A stretch of DNA of 64,000 nucleotides from contig NZ_JAHESE010000020.1 of NCBI RefSeq assembly GCF_018598175.1, positions 1 through 64,000 of the forward strand, in the 5' to 3' direction. The stretch is from Dawidia cretensis. Lineage in GTDB: Bacteria > Bacteroidota > Bacteroidia > Cytophagales > Cyclobacteriaceae. Of this stretch, positions 26,630 to 38,088 are shown piece by piece. The notes beneath the pieces were generated by a model that did not search any database, was not told the DNA's origin, and was given only the letters and a program-made list of their open reading frames with translations. The first letter of the stretch is position 1. Every line of letters starts with the position of its first letter. The position numbers and the translations under genes were made by a program.

Positions 26630-27901
26630 TTATTTTGAACTTTGTGTGAAGCGAAAGATTCTTGCGATCACTACGTTGCCGGCACATACCAGCAGCACCA
26701 GGAATGGCAGAAAACCCACGCGGTAGCGTGACAGTGTGCCAAAGTTGGGTGTTGATAAGGTCAGAAAAACACATAACAGCAGGGTATATACAACGATTGA
26801 AAGCACCAGTAAACGGTGTGGTGATACAGGCAACGTTGGCAGGTGCCGAAAGGACATGAATATCAATACGGCGAGAAGCATATTTTCGATCGCAACCGAA
26901 ACCTGAAAGAATGTATGAGCCTCCCATATCCAGGGCCGGAATAATCCGGTGAGCAGCGCCGCAGGACTGTGACGCAACACACTGCCGGGGGTAGGTTTTA
27001 AGGCCGGGAAGTGTGCCGCGTCGTTTGTAGCCGACAACAGCTGAAACGCTTTGTAGTTTTCGGTAATGACCGATAGGAACCGCTCAGGATAAAAATTGGG
27101 GTGCAGTTGGCTCAGCACGATGGCAGGAATAATAAACAGCGCAGCCCACACCAATACTTTGCTTATCGCACCCGCCGACGACATCCTTGGCAACAAGAAG
27201 CAGCGCATGATCAGCGCCGCGCAGGCGACCGGCAAAAAAACGGCCAGGTAATAATATTTCAGGCTCCACAAAATCCAAAGCGCCAACACCGTTAGCCCCA
27301 TCGTTAGCACAGATAACCTTTGTCGCAGCCATACCTGCAAGCTTGTTGCTACCAGAAAATATAAAGCGGCCATGGCAAGGCTCTCTTTAATCAGGCCAGA
27401 AGTCCAGAGTACCACGGTAGGCCAATACAACAAGGCCAGCACAGCGGCAGCGCGCGCGGTAGGCCAATGGCGGCTGATAAGGGTGGTGACGTGCCAGGCG
27501 CTGCAGAACGAGATCATGGAAAAATACCACGCTACAGCCAAATATTGATCGTGTGTCAGCAGACAAAACAGGCTGGTCACCTTGCCGAAAAACAACGCGC
27601 GTGGCTGTTGATACTGCAACTGCGACCAGACGTCAAACGATTCATCGCCACTCCACAAAAAGCGTAAGTAGGTAAAGAAATCCGCGCGCGCAGTATGCGC
27701 CAGTGTGACACCATCCTGAAAATATTCCCACGTGTCGCCACCGCGATAGTAGTAAGTATAGATCCATCCAAGCGCTGCGCCGGCTGCCAGCTTTAGTACC
27801 CAGGCCGGCCAGAAGTATTTTTTGATCGCAAGGTCCGCACGCTTCCACAGCAAAAAGGCGAGTGCCAGAAGCACCACTGTATGGGCGGCGGTTATAATCA
27901 T
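26630..27901 (-). CDS. Polytopic membrane protein, probably glycosyltransferase-like
   Basis: A 423-residue integral membrane protein with about 10 hydrophobic helices spread over its whole length. A loop after the first helices has YYYRGGDTWEYFQDG, an acidic aromatic pattern like those near the active site of GT-C glycosyltransferases and PMT-type mannosyltransferases. YWPTVVLWTSGLIKESLAM follows in the middle. It overlaps the DUF2851 gene by 4 bases (start at 27901, stop of the other at 27898), so the two are cotranscribed. A role in glycosylation is inference; no family is certain. Confidence 0.7.
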   Translation of the reverse strand: MIITAAHTVVLLALAFLLWKRADLAIKKYFWPAWVLKLAAGAALGWIYTYYYRGGDTWEYFQDGVTLAHTARADFFTYLRFLWSGDESFDVWSQLQYQQPRALFFGKVTSLFCLLTHDQYLAVAWYFSMISFCSAWHVTTLISRHWPTARAAAVLALLYWPTVVLWTSGLIKESLAMAALYFLVATSLQVWLRQRLSVLTMGLTVLALWILWSLKYYYLAVFLPVACAALIMRCFLLPRMSSAGAISKVLVWAALFIIPAIVLSQLHPNFYPERFLSVITENYKAFQLLSATNDAAHFPALKPTPGSVLRHSPAALLTGLFRPWIWEAHTFFQVSVAIENMLLAVLIFMSFRHLPTLPVSPHRLLVLSIVVYTLLLCVFLTLSTPNFGTLSRYRVGFLPFLVLLVCAGNVVIARIFRFTQSSK

Positions 27902-29193
27902 TCTCTACGCGTTGGGTTTAACAGCGAAAATCCGATGTTGCAATCTAAGCATCTTCGCTTTAAACAGAAATTATTGTGTAACGCCAGCAACGCTTGAGAG
28001 TCAAAGGCCGATCCACATCGCATGCCAACGGCTGTCCAGCGTTTCACGATGTGATTTTCTTCGGGATTAATCGCCTGTAAAAGCCCCATTGCCCTGTCGA
28101 CGGCATCGTCCTCGTCGTGCAGGCGTCTGTAGGCGGCCACCAATGGCGCCACGGTGTTGATGATAATGTTTTCGACGCTGGCCAGTCCAACGGCCGGCAC
28201 GGGCGCATCGCCCGCGGGCTTGCCCGGCAGGTAATGGTGCTGCCAGTATGCCGACTGTTGTACGCTAAAAAGCTTCTTGAGCGCGCGGACGTCCTCACGC
28301 TCGAGCATTTGCGAAAACAGATGCTTCTGGGTAAACAATAGCGCTGCGAACTGCGCAATCCGCACGGTAGGAAAGTTGGCCGGCCGTAGGCGCAAAAACC
28401 TCCACTGCGCGCGGGCCAGTTGTCGTGGCACCAGGTTGTACTTTGCCGCCAATACGCTGTACTCACGCCGGAGGCGTGCCAAATATTCGTCATCGGGTTG
28501 ACGGCCGGTTAAGAAACCAGCTTGCCCAAACAACAGCGCCTCGACCTGCTCCAGCGAGTGGCTCTGTTTAAGAATGACTTTGTAAGGCAACCCTTGGGCC
28601 AGCTGCTCAAACGGCTCATGGTTGACTTTAAAACCGAAGTTTCGCGCCAATAGTTGGTAGCAGGTCTCTTCCCAATCGCCGTTGTTCCGCTCGAGGCGTT
28701 GTAATACATCCTTTGCTTTGAGCTCCAGACGATCGACTACCGTTCTGTCTAACATATTCAGCACGGTAAGGGACGGTACACGCGGCAATGCGGGGGCACA
28801 CGGAATAGGTTCTTGACTATTGACCAGTTTGCGATATCGCCAAACAACATCGTCGTCCACACGCCTGCCAAGCTCGAGCGTTGGCAGGTGCGTGCCGTCA
28901 TGACGCTGCACAGGTTTATCCTCCCGCCATACAACGTGTAGCACAACATTGTTATAGGCCGCATCCTCGTCGTGCCGGTGGCTACGCCAACCCGATGCAT
29001 GTATATGTATCTCGACCGCTCCCACCCAGTCGATCGGACCGATGCGTACACGCGCCTGCTGAAAGTCAGGCCCTGCATGATGATTTAAATAACCCGGGTG
29101 TATTACCTGGATTGCATCTCCCTGTGTAGTATAAAGTTCCTGTTTATTATAATACTGGTATTGCCACAGGTAGTGGATAAAAGATTCCGACAT
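27898..29193 (-). CDS. DUF2851 family protein
   Basis: A 431-residue cytoplasmic protein that starts MSESFIHYLWQYQYYNKQEL. VIHPGYLNHHAGPDFQQARV and VGAVEIHIHASGWRSH are signature segments of DUF2851, which is almost restricted to Bacteroidota. The C-terminal part ends with a pattern of cysteines (KRRCLDCNIGFSLLNPTRRE) that may bind a metal. The acidic-histidine segment looks nuclease-like, but the function is not established. It overlaps the downstream membrane protein gene by 4 bases. Confidence 0.9.
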   Translation of the reverse strand: MSESFIHYLWQYQYYNKQELYTTQGDAIQVIHPGYLNHHAGPDFQQARVRIGPIDWVGAVEIHIHASGWRSHRHDEDAAYNNVVLHVVWREDKPVQRHDGTHLPTLELGRRVDDDVVWRYRKLVNSQEPIPCAPALPRVPSLTVLNMLDRTVVDRLELKAKDVLQRLERNNGDWEETCYQLLARNFGFKVNHEPFEQLAQGLPYKVILKQSHSLEQVEALLFGQAGFLTGRQPDDEYLARLRREYSVLAAKYNLVPRQLARAQWRFLRLRPANFPTVRIAQFAALLFTQKHLFSQMLEREDVRALKKLFSVQQSAYWQHHYLPGKPAGDAPVPAVGLASVENIIINTVAPLVAAYRRLHDEDDAVDRAMGLLQAINPEENHIVKRWTAVGMRCGSAFDSQALLALHNNFCLKRRCLDCNIGFSLLNPTRRE

Positions 29194-29268
29194 CGTGTTA
29201 TAGGTTAAGACAACTTACAACACCAAGTTGCAATTTTACTTTCGGTTTTTCAACCGTTTCCCCAAAAT

Positions 29269-29847
29269 TTATCTCTTCGGCGGTCGCAAGCAATCCATCA
29301 ACGCATCGATGTTATCATCATGCAGCAGCAAATCGACAGGAAGTTGTTCTGTGGCTTGCTGGGGCATATAGGATACTTCAGCGGAAGCAGGGTCTTGTAC
29401 AACAATAAATCCACCTTTGTCCCGTGCGGCTTTCAGTCCCCGCACACCATCGGCATTAGCACCTGACAATAAAATACACAGCATCGATTTACCATATACA
29501 TCCGCCGCAGACTCGAAGGTAACGTCAATGCTCGGGCGACAGAAGTTCACCTTCTCCGACACGTCAAGCGACAGCGTATGATCCTTTTCGATCAGCACAT
29601 GGTAATCAGCAGGGGCGATATATACCACGTTGGGCCGTATGGGATCTTTCTCATCTACCTCCTTCACCTCAAATTCCGTACGATGCGACAACAGCTCGAT
29701 CAGCGTTGTGTCTTCAGAAGACTTCCGGTGAAACACCACTATCACGGCTACTTGCATGTCCGTTTTTAGGTGTGGCAGGATCTGCAGCACCATGGACAGG
29801 CTTCCTGCGGAGCCACCAATGACGACAATATCAAACGGACCTGCCAT
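29269..29847 (-). CDS. cheB: CheB-type methylesterase, catalytic domain only
   Basis: A 192-residue protein with the CheB catalytic triad: Ser in VVIGGSAGSLS (about residue 12), His in VVFHRKSSE and Asp in LLSGANADGVRGL. It lacks the N-terminal receiver domain of chemotaxis CheB, so its activity is not controlled by CheA phosphorylation. It would hydrolyse glutamate methyl esters on a receptor-like protein. Its start is 3 bases after the CheR stop. No MCP, CheA or CheW gene lies in the window. Confidence 0.93.
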   Translation of the reverse strand: MAGPFDIVVIGGSAGSLSMVLQILPHLKTDMQVAVIVVFHRKSSEDTTLIELLSHRTEFEVKEVDEKDPIRPNVVYIAPADYHVLIEKDHTLSLDVSEKVNFCRPSIDVTFESAADVYGKSMLCILLSGANADGVRGLKAARDKGGFIVVQDPASAEVSYMPQQATEQLPVDLLLHDDNIDALMDCLRPPKR

Positions 29848-29850
29848 ATA

Positions 29851-30687
29851 TTATTTACCTATTTTACGCCAGATTTTTTCTTTGTTCGCCACCTGCCTGT
29901 ACTTGTGGCTGATCAAAGAAAACTTCAAGGTCTCTTTTGAACCCAGGGCGAGAAAGCCAAGCGGTTCGAGACTATCGTCAAATAATTTCAATGCCCGCTC
30001 CTGCAGCTCCTTGTCGAAATAGATCATCACGTTACGACACAGGATCAGTTGAAATTCGTTAAAGGAGCTATCAGACACCAGGTTGTGATTGGCCAGAATG
30101 ATCTTCTTTCCCAGTTGCTCGTCAAATTTAGCCGCGTTGTACTGCGCGGTGTAGTACGACGAGAAATCATTCTTACCGCCGGAGAGTATATAATTCTCGG
30201 AGTATTGCTTCATCTGATTCATGGAAAAAATACCGGCACGTACTTTCTCCAACACGGCGGGATTGATGTCGGTGGCGTACAGCAACGACTTTTGCAGCAA
30301 CCGGGCCTCCTGCAACAAGATGGCCATCGAGTATACCTCTTCCCCTGTCGAGCAGCCGGCATGCCAGATACGAATCAGCGGACTGGTTGCCAATATCGGG
30401 AGTATCTCTTCCCGCAGCGTGCGGTAGAACTGCGTGTCGCGGAACATTTCGGTAACGTTTACCGTGATCTCCTCCACAAAACGTTTAAAGTATACATCGT
30501 CGTTGCGCAAGCGGTAACGAAACTCGGCAAAGCTCAGAAACTTGTCGTTGGCGACAAGCCTGTTGATACGACGCTTGAGCGACGCGCGGGAGTAATTCAC
30601 AAAGTCGTACCCATGTACTTCTACCAGGTCGTGTAGTACGATCTCAATTTCGTTGTCGGATAAGTCTAACGAAGTTTCTCGGTTCAT
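29851..30687 (-). CDS. cheR: CheR-type protein-glutamate methyltransferase
   Basis: The ATG at 30687 (MNRETSLDLSDNEIEIVL) gives a 278-residue protein; the open frame continues to 30795. The CheR_N helix bundle (about 10-70) is followed by the SAM domain with IWHAGCSTGEEVYSMA, LYATDINPAVLEKV and LILCRNVMIYFDKE. There is no TPR domain and no pentapeptide-binding extension is evident. It methylates glutamates on a membrane partner. It sits between the single receiver gene (7 bases apart) and cheB. Confidence 0.94.
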   Translation of the reverse strand: MNRETSLDLSDNEIEIVLHDLVEVHGYDFVNYSRASLKRRINRLVANDKFLSFAEFRYRLRNDDVYFKRFVEEITVNVTEMFRDTQFYRTLREEILPILATSPLIRIWHAGCSTGEEVYSMAILLQEARLLQKSLLYATDINPAVLEKVRAGIFSMNQMKQYSENYILSGGKNDFSSYYTAQYNAAKFDEQLGKKIILANHNLVSDSSFNEFQLILCRNVMIYFDKELQERALKLFDDSLEPLGFLALGSKETLKFSLISHKYRQVANKEKIWRKIGK

Positions 30688-30694
30688 GACGGGG

Positions 30695-31072
30695 TTATGG
30701 TAGATAACGTTGTAGCAAGGTGAGCAGCTCATCAACGTTGATGGGTTTGGAAACGTAGGCGTTGGCACCCGCTTGTATACACTTCTCGCGGTCACCGGCC
30801 ATGGCTTGTGCCGTGACGGCTATGACAGGGATGTCACTGCGCCTACCCTTACGGATGCGCGACAGCGTCTCATAGCCATCCATTTCGGGCATCATCATGT
30901 CCAGCAGCACGATGCCAATGCCCGGCTGGGCTTCCAGTAAGCTTACTCCTTCTGCGGCACTGGTAGTCGTCACGCAGGTGAAGCCACGCGATTTCAATAC
31001 TGCCGTGAGCGCAAAGATGTTGCGGCTGTCGTCATCGATCAGCATTATCGTTGGAGGTGTGGTCGTTGTCAT
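30695..31072 (-). CDS. Single-domain response regulator
   Basis: A 125-residue receiver domain with IMLIDDDSRNIFAL (acidic pocket), GIVLLDMMMPEMDGYE (phospho-acceptor Asp) and IAVTAQAMAG with YVSKPI. It is very like the third receiver of the adjacent 1201-residue kinase (VLVADDDMRNIFSL), suggesting origin by duplication or a shared phosphoryl donor. It lies 7 bases before cheR and 6 bases after the hybrid kinase, so it should be the phosphorelay output of this operon. Confidence 0.93.
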   Translation of the reverse strand: MTTTTPPTIMLIDDDSRNIFALTAVLKSRGFTCVTTTSAAEGVSLLEAQPGIGIVLLDMMMPEMDGYETLSRIRKGRRSDIPVIAVTAQAMAGDREKCIQAGANAYVSKPINVDELLTLLQRYLP

Positions 31073-31078
31073 ACAGGA

Positions 31079-34684
<3,606 letters not shown>

Positions 34685-34751
34685 GGAAACGTCGTGTTCA
34701 GATAAGTCAGGTAAGTATAGGTTGTGTTGGGCGTATTCTTAATAAAAGATT

Positions 34752-36347
34752 CTATATAGTATACTGCTGCGAAGCTTCTACCGGCGTAGTTTGCCGCACG
34801 GGAAAAACCATGATAAAACAAGTGCCTAAAGACTCCATGCTGCGTGCAGCAATTAAGCCGTGATGCCGGTCGATCACCTTCTTGACAATCGCCAGTCCAA
34901 TGCCCGTGCCTTCGTAACGCTCGGAGGTATTCAGGCGCTGGAAGATCTCGAAGATTTTTTCGGCATAGTCTTCACTAAAGCCAATACCGTTGTCTTGCAC
35001 CGCGATGCGACAATAATCCCCATCGGGTACGGCCGGCGCATCAATCGCTTTGTCAGCAATGTACTCGGCGGTGATCGCGATCTGGCAGGGCACATTCTTC
35101 CGCGCAAACTTCAACGCATTGCTGATCAGGTTCTGAAACACCTGCCGGATCTGCACCGGAATTACTTCCAGTGTGGGCAGCGGACTCGCCGTGATTGATG
35201 CACCTTTTGCCTTGATGACAACCTCCAGGTCAGTCAACAAGCGTTCGATTACCCCGTTCAGGTCCACGACGCTAAAGGAAGTTTCTCCTTTGATATTGGA
35301 GTAATCAAGCACGTCGGCAATGAGTTTGCGCAGGCGCTCGGCGGAGAGGTTGATCTTTTCCAGGTAGCCTTGTGCCTGGGGTGACGGCGGAGTATACTTT
35401 TCATTCAGCAGGTTGCTAAAGACCTGGATTTTACGCAGCGGCTCCTGCAGGTCGTGCGAGGCAATAAAGGCAAACTGTTGCAATTCGTAATTGCTCTCCT
35501 CCAGTTTCTGATTGGTGCGCACAAGCTCGGTGGTGCGCTCCTGCACGCGCTTCTCTAAAAGTTGGGCAGCAATCTTTTGCTCGTGGATGTCCGTTAGAAT
35601 ACCGACCCATTTAGAAGCAATACCGTGCTGCTGGACGGGGGTTAAATACAGCACGTAAAACCGAAAAGTTTCAAGGCCGAGCTTTTTTACCTTTACTTCG
35701 TGCACTTGCTGATGCTGCGCTCGAATGGCTGATTTTATGTATTGACACATGTCTCCCGCTTCGCACTGGGGAAATTCATCCCTGGTTGCCGCGTATTGAT
35801 ACCAGTTTTGGTTAACAAATTCTACATTCCCATCGAAATCCGTGGTGAAAGCAACTTGGGGAATAGACTCTAAAATCGACTCTAACTCGGCTACGTTATC
35901 TTTCAGGCGGCTTTCGGCGCGCTTTCGAAATTCAATCTCGTCTCGAAGCTCGCGGTCCATCTCTTGCAGACGTCGGGTTTGTTCGGCAAGCCTGTAGAAA
36001 GTCTTGATCTTGAGCAGTAAAATATCCGGATCGAATGGCTTGGTAACGTAATCGATACCGCCCGAGGCGTAGCCTTTCGTAATAAACTTTTTGTGAATAT
36101 TGACGGCGGAGAGAAAGATAATGGGAATATCTTTCGATTTGCTATAGCCGGAAATCGCCTCGGCCACCTCAAAGCCATCCATGTCGGGCATTTGCACGTC
36201 GAGGATGATGAGAGAATATGTATTCTTCAGGATTTTTTTAAGAGCTTCCTCGCCAGAGTTGGCTGTATCGACATCAAACTTATGAAGATTCAGCAGCGTC
36301 TTTAACGAAAATACATTTTCCTGATTGTCATCGACAATGAGCACCAT
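34752..36347 (-). CDS. Receiver-PAS-histidine kinase
   Basis: A 531-residue soluble kinase with no membrane segment. A receiver domain is at the N terminus (VLIVDDNQENVFSL; Asp in LIILDVQMPDMDG; Lys in YVTKPFD), followed by a coiled coil, a PAS domain (about 150-270, AFTTDFDGNVEFVNQNWYQ), then HisKA with FAFIASHDLQEPLRK and HATPase with NLISNALKFA, VQDNGIGFSEDYAEKIF and EGTGIGLAIVKKV. This layout usually lets the receiver regulate the kinase. It is the first gene of the five-gene signalling operon and has a -7 promoter element close to the start. Confidence 0.94.
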   Translation of the reverse strand: MVLIVDDNQENVFSLKTLLNLHKFDVDTANSGEEALKKILKNTYSLIILDVQMPDMDGFEVAEAISGYSKSKDIPIIFLSAVNIHKKFITKGYASGGIDYVTKPFDPDILLLKIKTFYRLAEQTRRLQEMDRELRDEIEFRKRAESRLKDNVAELESILESIPQVAFTTDFDGNVEFVNQNWYQYAATRDEFPQCEAGDMCQYIKSAIRAQHQQVHEVKVKKLGLETFRFYVLYLTPVQQHGIASKWVGILTDIHEQKIAAQLLEKRVQERTTELVRTNQKLEESNYELQQFAFIASHDLQEPLRKIQVFSNLLNEKYTPPSPQAQGYLEKINLSAERLRKLIADVLDYSNIKGETSFSVVDLNGVIERLLTDLEVVIKAKGASITASPLPTLEVIPVQIRQVFQNLISNALKFARKNVPCQIAITAEYIADKAIDAPAVPDGDYCRIAVQDNGIGFSEDYAEKIFEIFQRLNTSERYEGTGIGLAIVKKVIDRHHGLIAARSMESLGTCFIMVFPVRQTTPVEASQQYTI

Positions 36348-36352
36348 AGTAT

Positions 36353-36360
36353 CAAAAATA
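36353..36360 (-). promoter_or_regulatory. Likely -7 element of the five-gene signalling operon
   Basis: The minus strand reads TATTTTTG at 36360-36353, an exact TAnnTTTG match only 5 bases before the ATG at 36347. A transcript from it would have almost no leader. No -33 element is seen at the usual distance, so confidence is limited. Confidence 0.4.
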
Positions 36361-36460
36361 GCACGAAGTCCAGATTTACCTACAGCTTTTCAAACTGGCG
36401 GCGGTCCTCTTCTTTAGATTCATCACAATCCTGCGCGCATGCAAAAACCATTCCTGGTTA

Positions 36461-36528
36461 AACCATGGCGAGTGTGAGAGTGAAAGCGAGCACATTCGCC
36501 ATGGTTTTCTTCGCTCTCACACTCACAC
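36461..36528. repeat. Overlapping inverted repeats in the kinase-pyrF spacer
   Basis: AACCATGGCGA (36461-36471) pairs exactly with TCGCCATGGTT (36496-36506). A second imperfect pair lies around it: GTGTGAGAGTGAAAGCGA (36472-36489) with TCGCTCTCACACTCACAC (36511-36528). The two cannot form at once, so the RNA or DNA has two alternative structures. The spacer is past pyrF and upstream of the signalling operon on the minus strand. Confidence 0.65.
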
Positions 36529-36583
36529 TCTCTCACCCCCAAGGGTCAGCGAAATGAGAATGAATGGTATCCTGAAAATGATG

Positions 36584-37405
36584 CTATTCCCCAAGAATGC
36601 TCTCAAGCAAGCGATGCATCTCCTGCTGTACTTGCTGCGCTTCCGTGCGGGCGCGGGTTGTAAAGTCCTTGTCGCCCGAAGCATAGATAATGGCCCGCGA
36701 AGAGTTCACCAACAGCCCGCATTGCTTATTCATACCGTGGCGTGAAGTCATTTCAAGGTCTCCCCCCTGGGCGCCAATGCCCGGCACGAGGAAGAAATGA
36801 TCGGGTGCCAGGGCACGGATGCCCTGGATCTTGTCCGCCTGCGTGGCGCCGACTACGTACATTAGCTGGTCGGGCGAGCCCCACTGCTGCGACCGCAGCA
36901 ATACCTCCTCGTATAACTTGCGGCCACTGGCGGACTCAATCAGTTGAAAGTCATTGGCGCCGGTATTGGATGTGTGCGCCAGCAGGATAACCCACTTGCC
37001 GGCAAATTCCAGAAACGGCTTTACGGAGTCTTCACCCATATACGGTGCTACCGTAATAGAGTCGAAGTTCATCTCGCTAAAGAACGCCTGTGCGTATAGC
37101 GAAGAGGTATTGCCGATGTCACCACGTTTGGCATCGGCAATGGTAAAGACGTCTTGCGGAATATATTCCAATGTCTTCTGCAGACTCTCCCACCCTTTCG
37201 GACCCAGCGCCTCGTAAAAGGCAATGTTGGGTTTGTACGCCACAGCAAAGTCGTGCGTGGCGTCAATGATCTGGCGGTTGAACTCAAAGACCGGGTCTTT
37301 TTCCGCCAGCAAGTGGCGGGGTATTTTTTTGAGGTCGGTGTCGAGGCCTACACACAGGTAGGAGCTTTTCTTCCGGATCTGCTCAAAGAGCTGTTGCCTG
37401 TTCAT
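36584..37405 (-). CDS. pyrF: Orotidine 5'-phosphate decarboxylase (type 2)
   Basis: A 273-residue enzyme that converts OMP to UMP, the last step of de novo pyrimidine synthesis. The catalytic Lys-Asp lies in [16 protein letters not shown], with [11 protein letters not shown] at the start, [10 protein letters not shown] and [15 protein letters not shown]. The length and [11 protein letters not shown] motif place it in the long (type 2) OMP decarboxylase group common in Bacteroidota and Actinobacteria. It starts 9 bases after the LolA-like gene. pyrD, the preceding enzyme of the pathway, lies about 3 kb upstream on the same strand beyond ftsK. Confidence 0.95.
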   Translation of the reverse strand: MNRQQLFEQIRKKSSYLCVGLDTDLKKIPRHLLAEKDPVFEFNRQIIDATHDFAVAYKPNIAFYEALGPKGWESLQKTLEYIPQDVFTIADAKRGDIGNTSSLYAQAFFSEMNFDSITVAPYMGEDSVKPFLEFAGKWVILLAHTSNTGANDFQLIESASGRKLYEEVLLRSQQWGSPDQLMYVVGATQADKIQGIRALAPDHFFLVPGIGAQGGDLEMTSRHGMNKQCGLLVNSSRAIIYASGDKDFTTRARTEAQQVQQEMHRLLESILGE

Positions 37406-37414
37406 GAAGAAGGA

Positions 37415-38056
37415 TTAGCGAAGATCAACAACGCTTACGTCCGGATGCTTCTTCGCATCGAAGGTAAAGAAGGAGTCTTCAACCTTGAAATTGGGTGTAA
37501 ACTTGGTGATCGTGTATTTGTAGCGGTTGCCACCTTTGTCAAACAGCGTAAAGCTTTGAATGATCTTATCTTTTTTGTTGATGAACATCTTCACCTTAAA
37601 ATATTGAGCGTCTTTCTTCTCAGGAACAAGGTCGATCTCTTCGCACATCACGCCGTTTTCTACCTTATCTTGCAGATAGAGGTATTTGAAGCCCTTTTTG
37701 TACATCTCCTGCATTTTGGAAGGATTTACGTCTTCCGAATTGGGATCATAGTTGTCGATGTTAACCTCTTTAGCTTCCGGCAGGTACGTCCAGATGGTCG
37801 CACCATTGTTAATGACTTCCTGTTCGGGCAGAGCCAGGCGGTATTTGTTGCCCTTCACTGTGATCTTGCCTTTAAACTCTTCGCTGATCTTCTCAACATC
37901 GTTCGTGAGTGTGTAGGAAATATTGGCCTCAAAGGACGGGATGGATTTGTACTTTTTGCTCATGGCGTCGAGTGTTTCCAACGCTTTCGGATCGTACTGG
38001 GCGGATACGGTTACCGCCAAAATCATCGCCAAGAAGGCTAAAATCGTGTTTTTCAT
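37415..38056 (-). CDS. LolA-like outer-membrane lipoprotein carrier protein
   Basis: A 213-residue exported protein with signal peptide (ending VSAQ, residue 19). The mature part has the LolA-like half-barrel pattern: ALETLDAMSKKYKSIPSFEA, FKGKITVKGNKYRLALPEQ, YLPEAKEVNIDNYDPN and a C-terminal SFFTFDAKKHPDVSVVDL. It probably carries lipoproteins across the periplasm. The order ftsK then lolA on one strand is a common arrangement in Bacteroidota and proteobacteria. Weak conservation means another lipid-binding role cannot be excluded. Confidence 0.87.
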   Translation of the reverse strand: MKNTILAFLAMILAVTVSAQYDPKALETLDAMSKKYKSIPSFEANISYTLTNDVEKISEEFKGKITVKGNKYRLALPEQEVINNGATIWTYLPEAKEVNIDNYDPNSEDVNPSKMQEMYKKGFKYLYLQDKVENGVMCEEIDLVPEKKDAQYFKVKMFINKKDKIIQSFTLFDKGGNRYKYTITKFTPNFKVEDSFFTFDAKKHPDVSVVDLR

Positions 38057-38080
38057 TCGTTATTCGCTTAAATAATGCTG

Positions 38081-38088
38081 CAAAGTTA
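38081..38088 (-). promoter_or_regulatory. Likely -7 element of the LolA-like gene
   Basis: The minus strand reads TAACTTTG at 38088-38081, an exact TAnnTTTG match 24 bases before the ATG at 38056. It overlaps the ftsK stop codon, giving lolA and pyrF a promoter besides read-through from ftsK. Confidence 0.45.
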
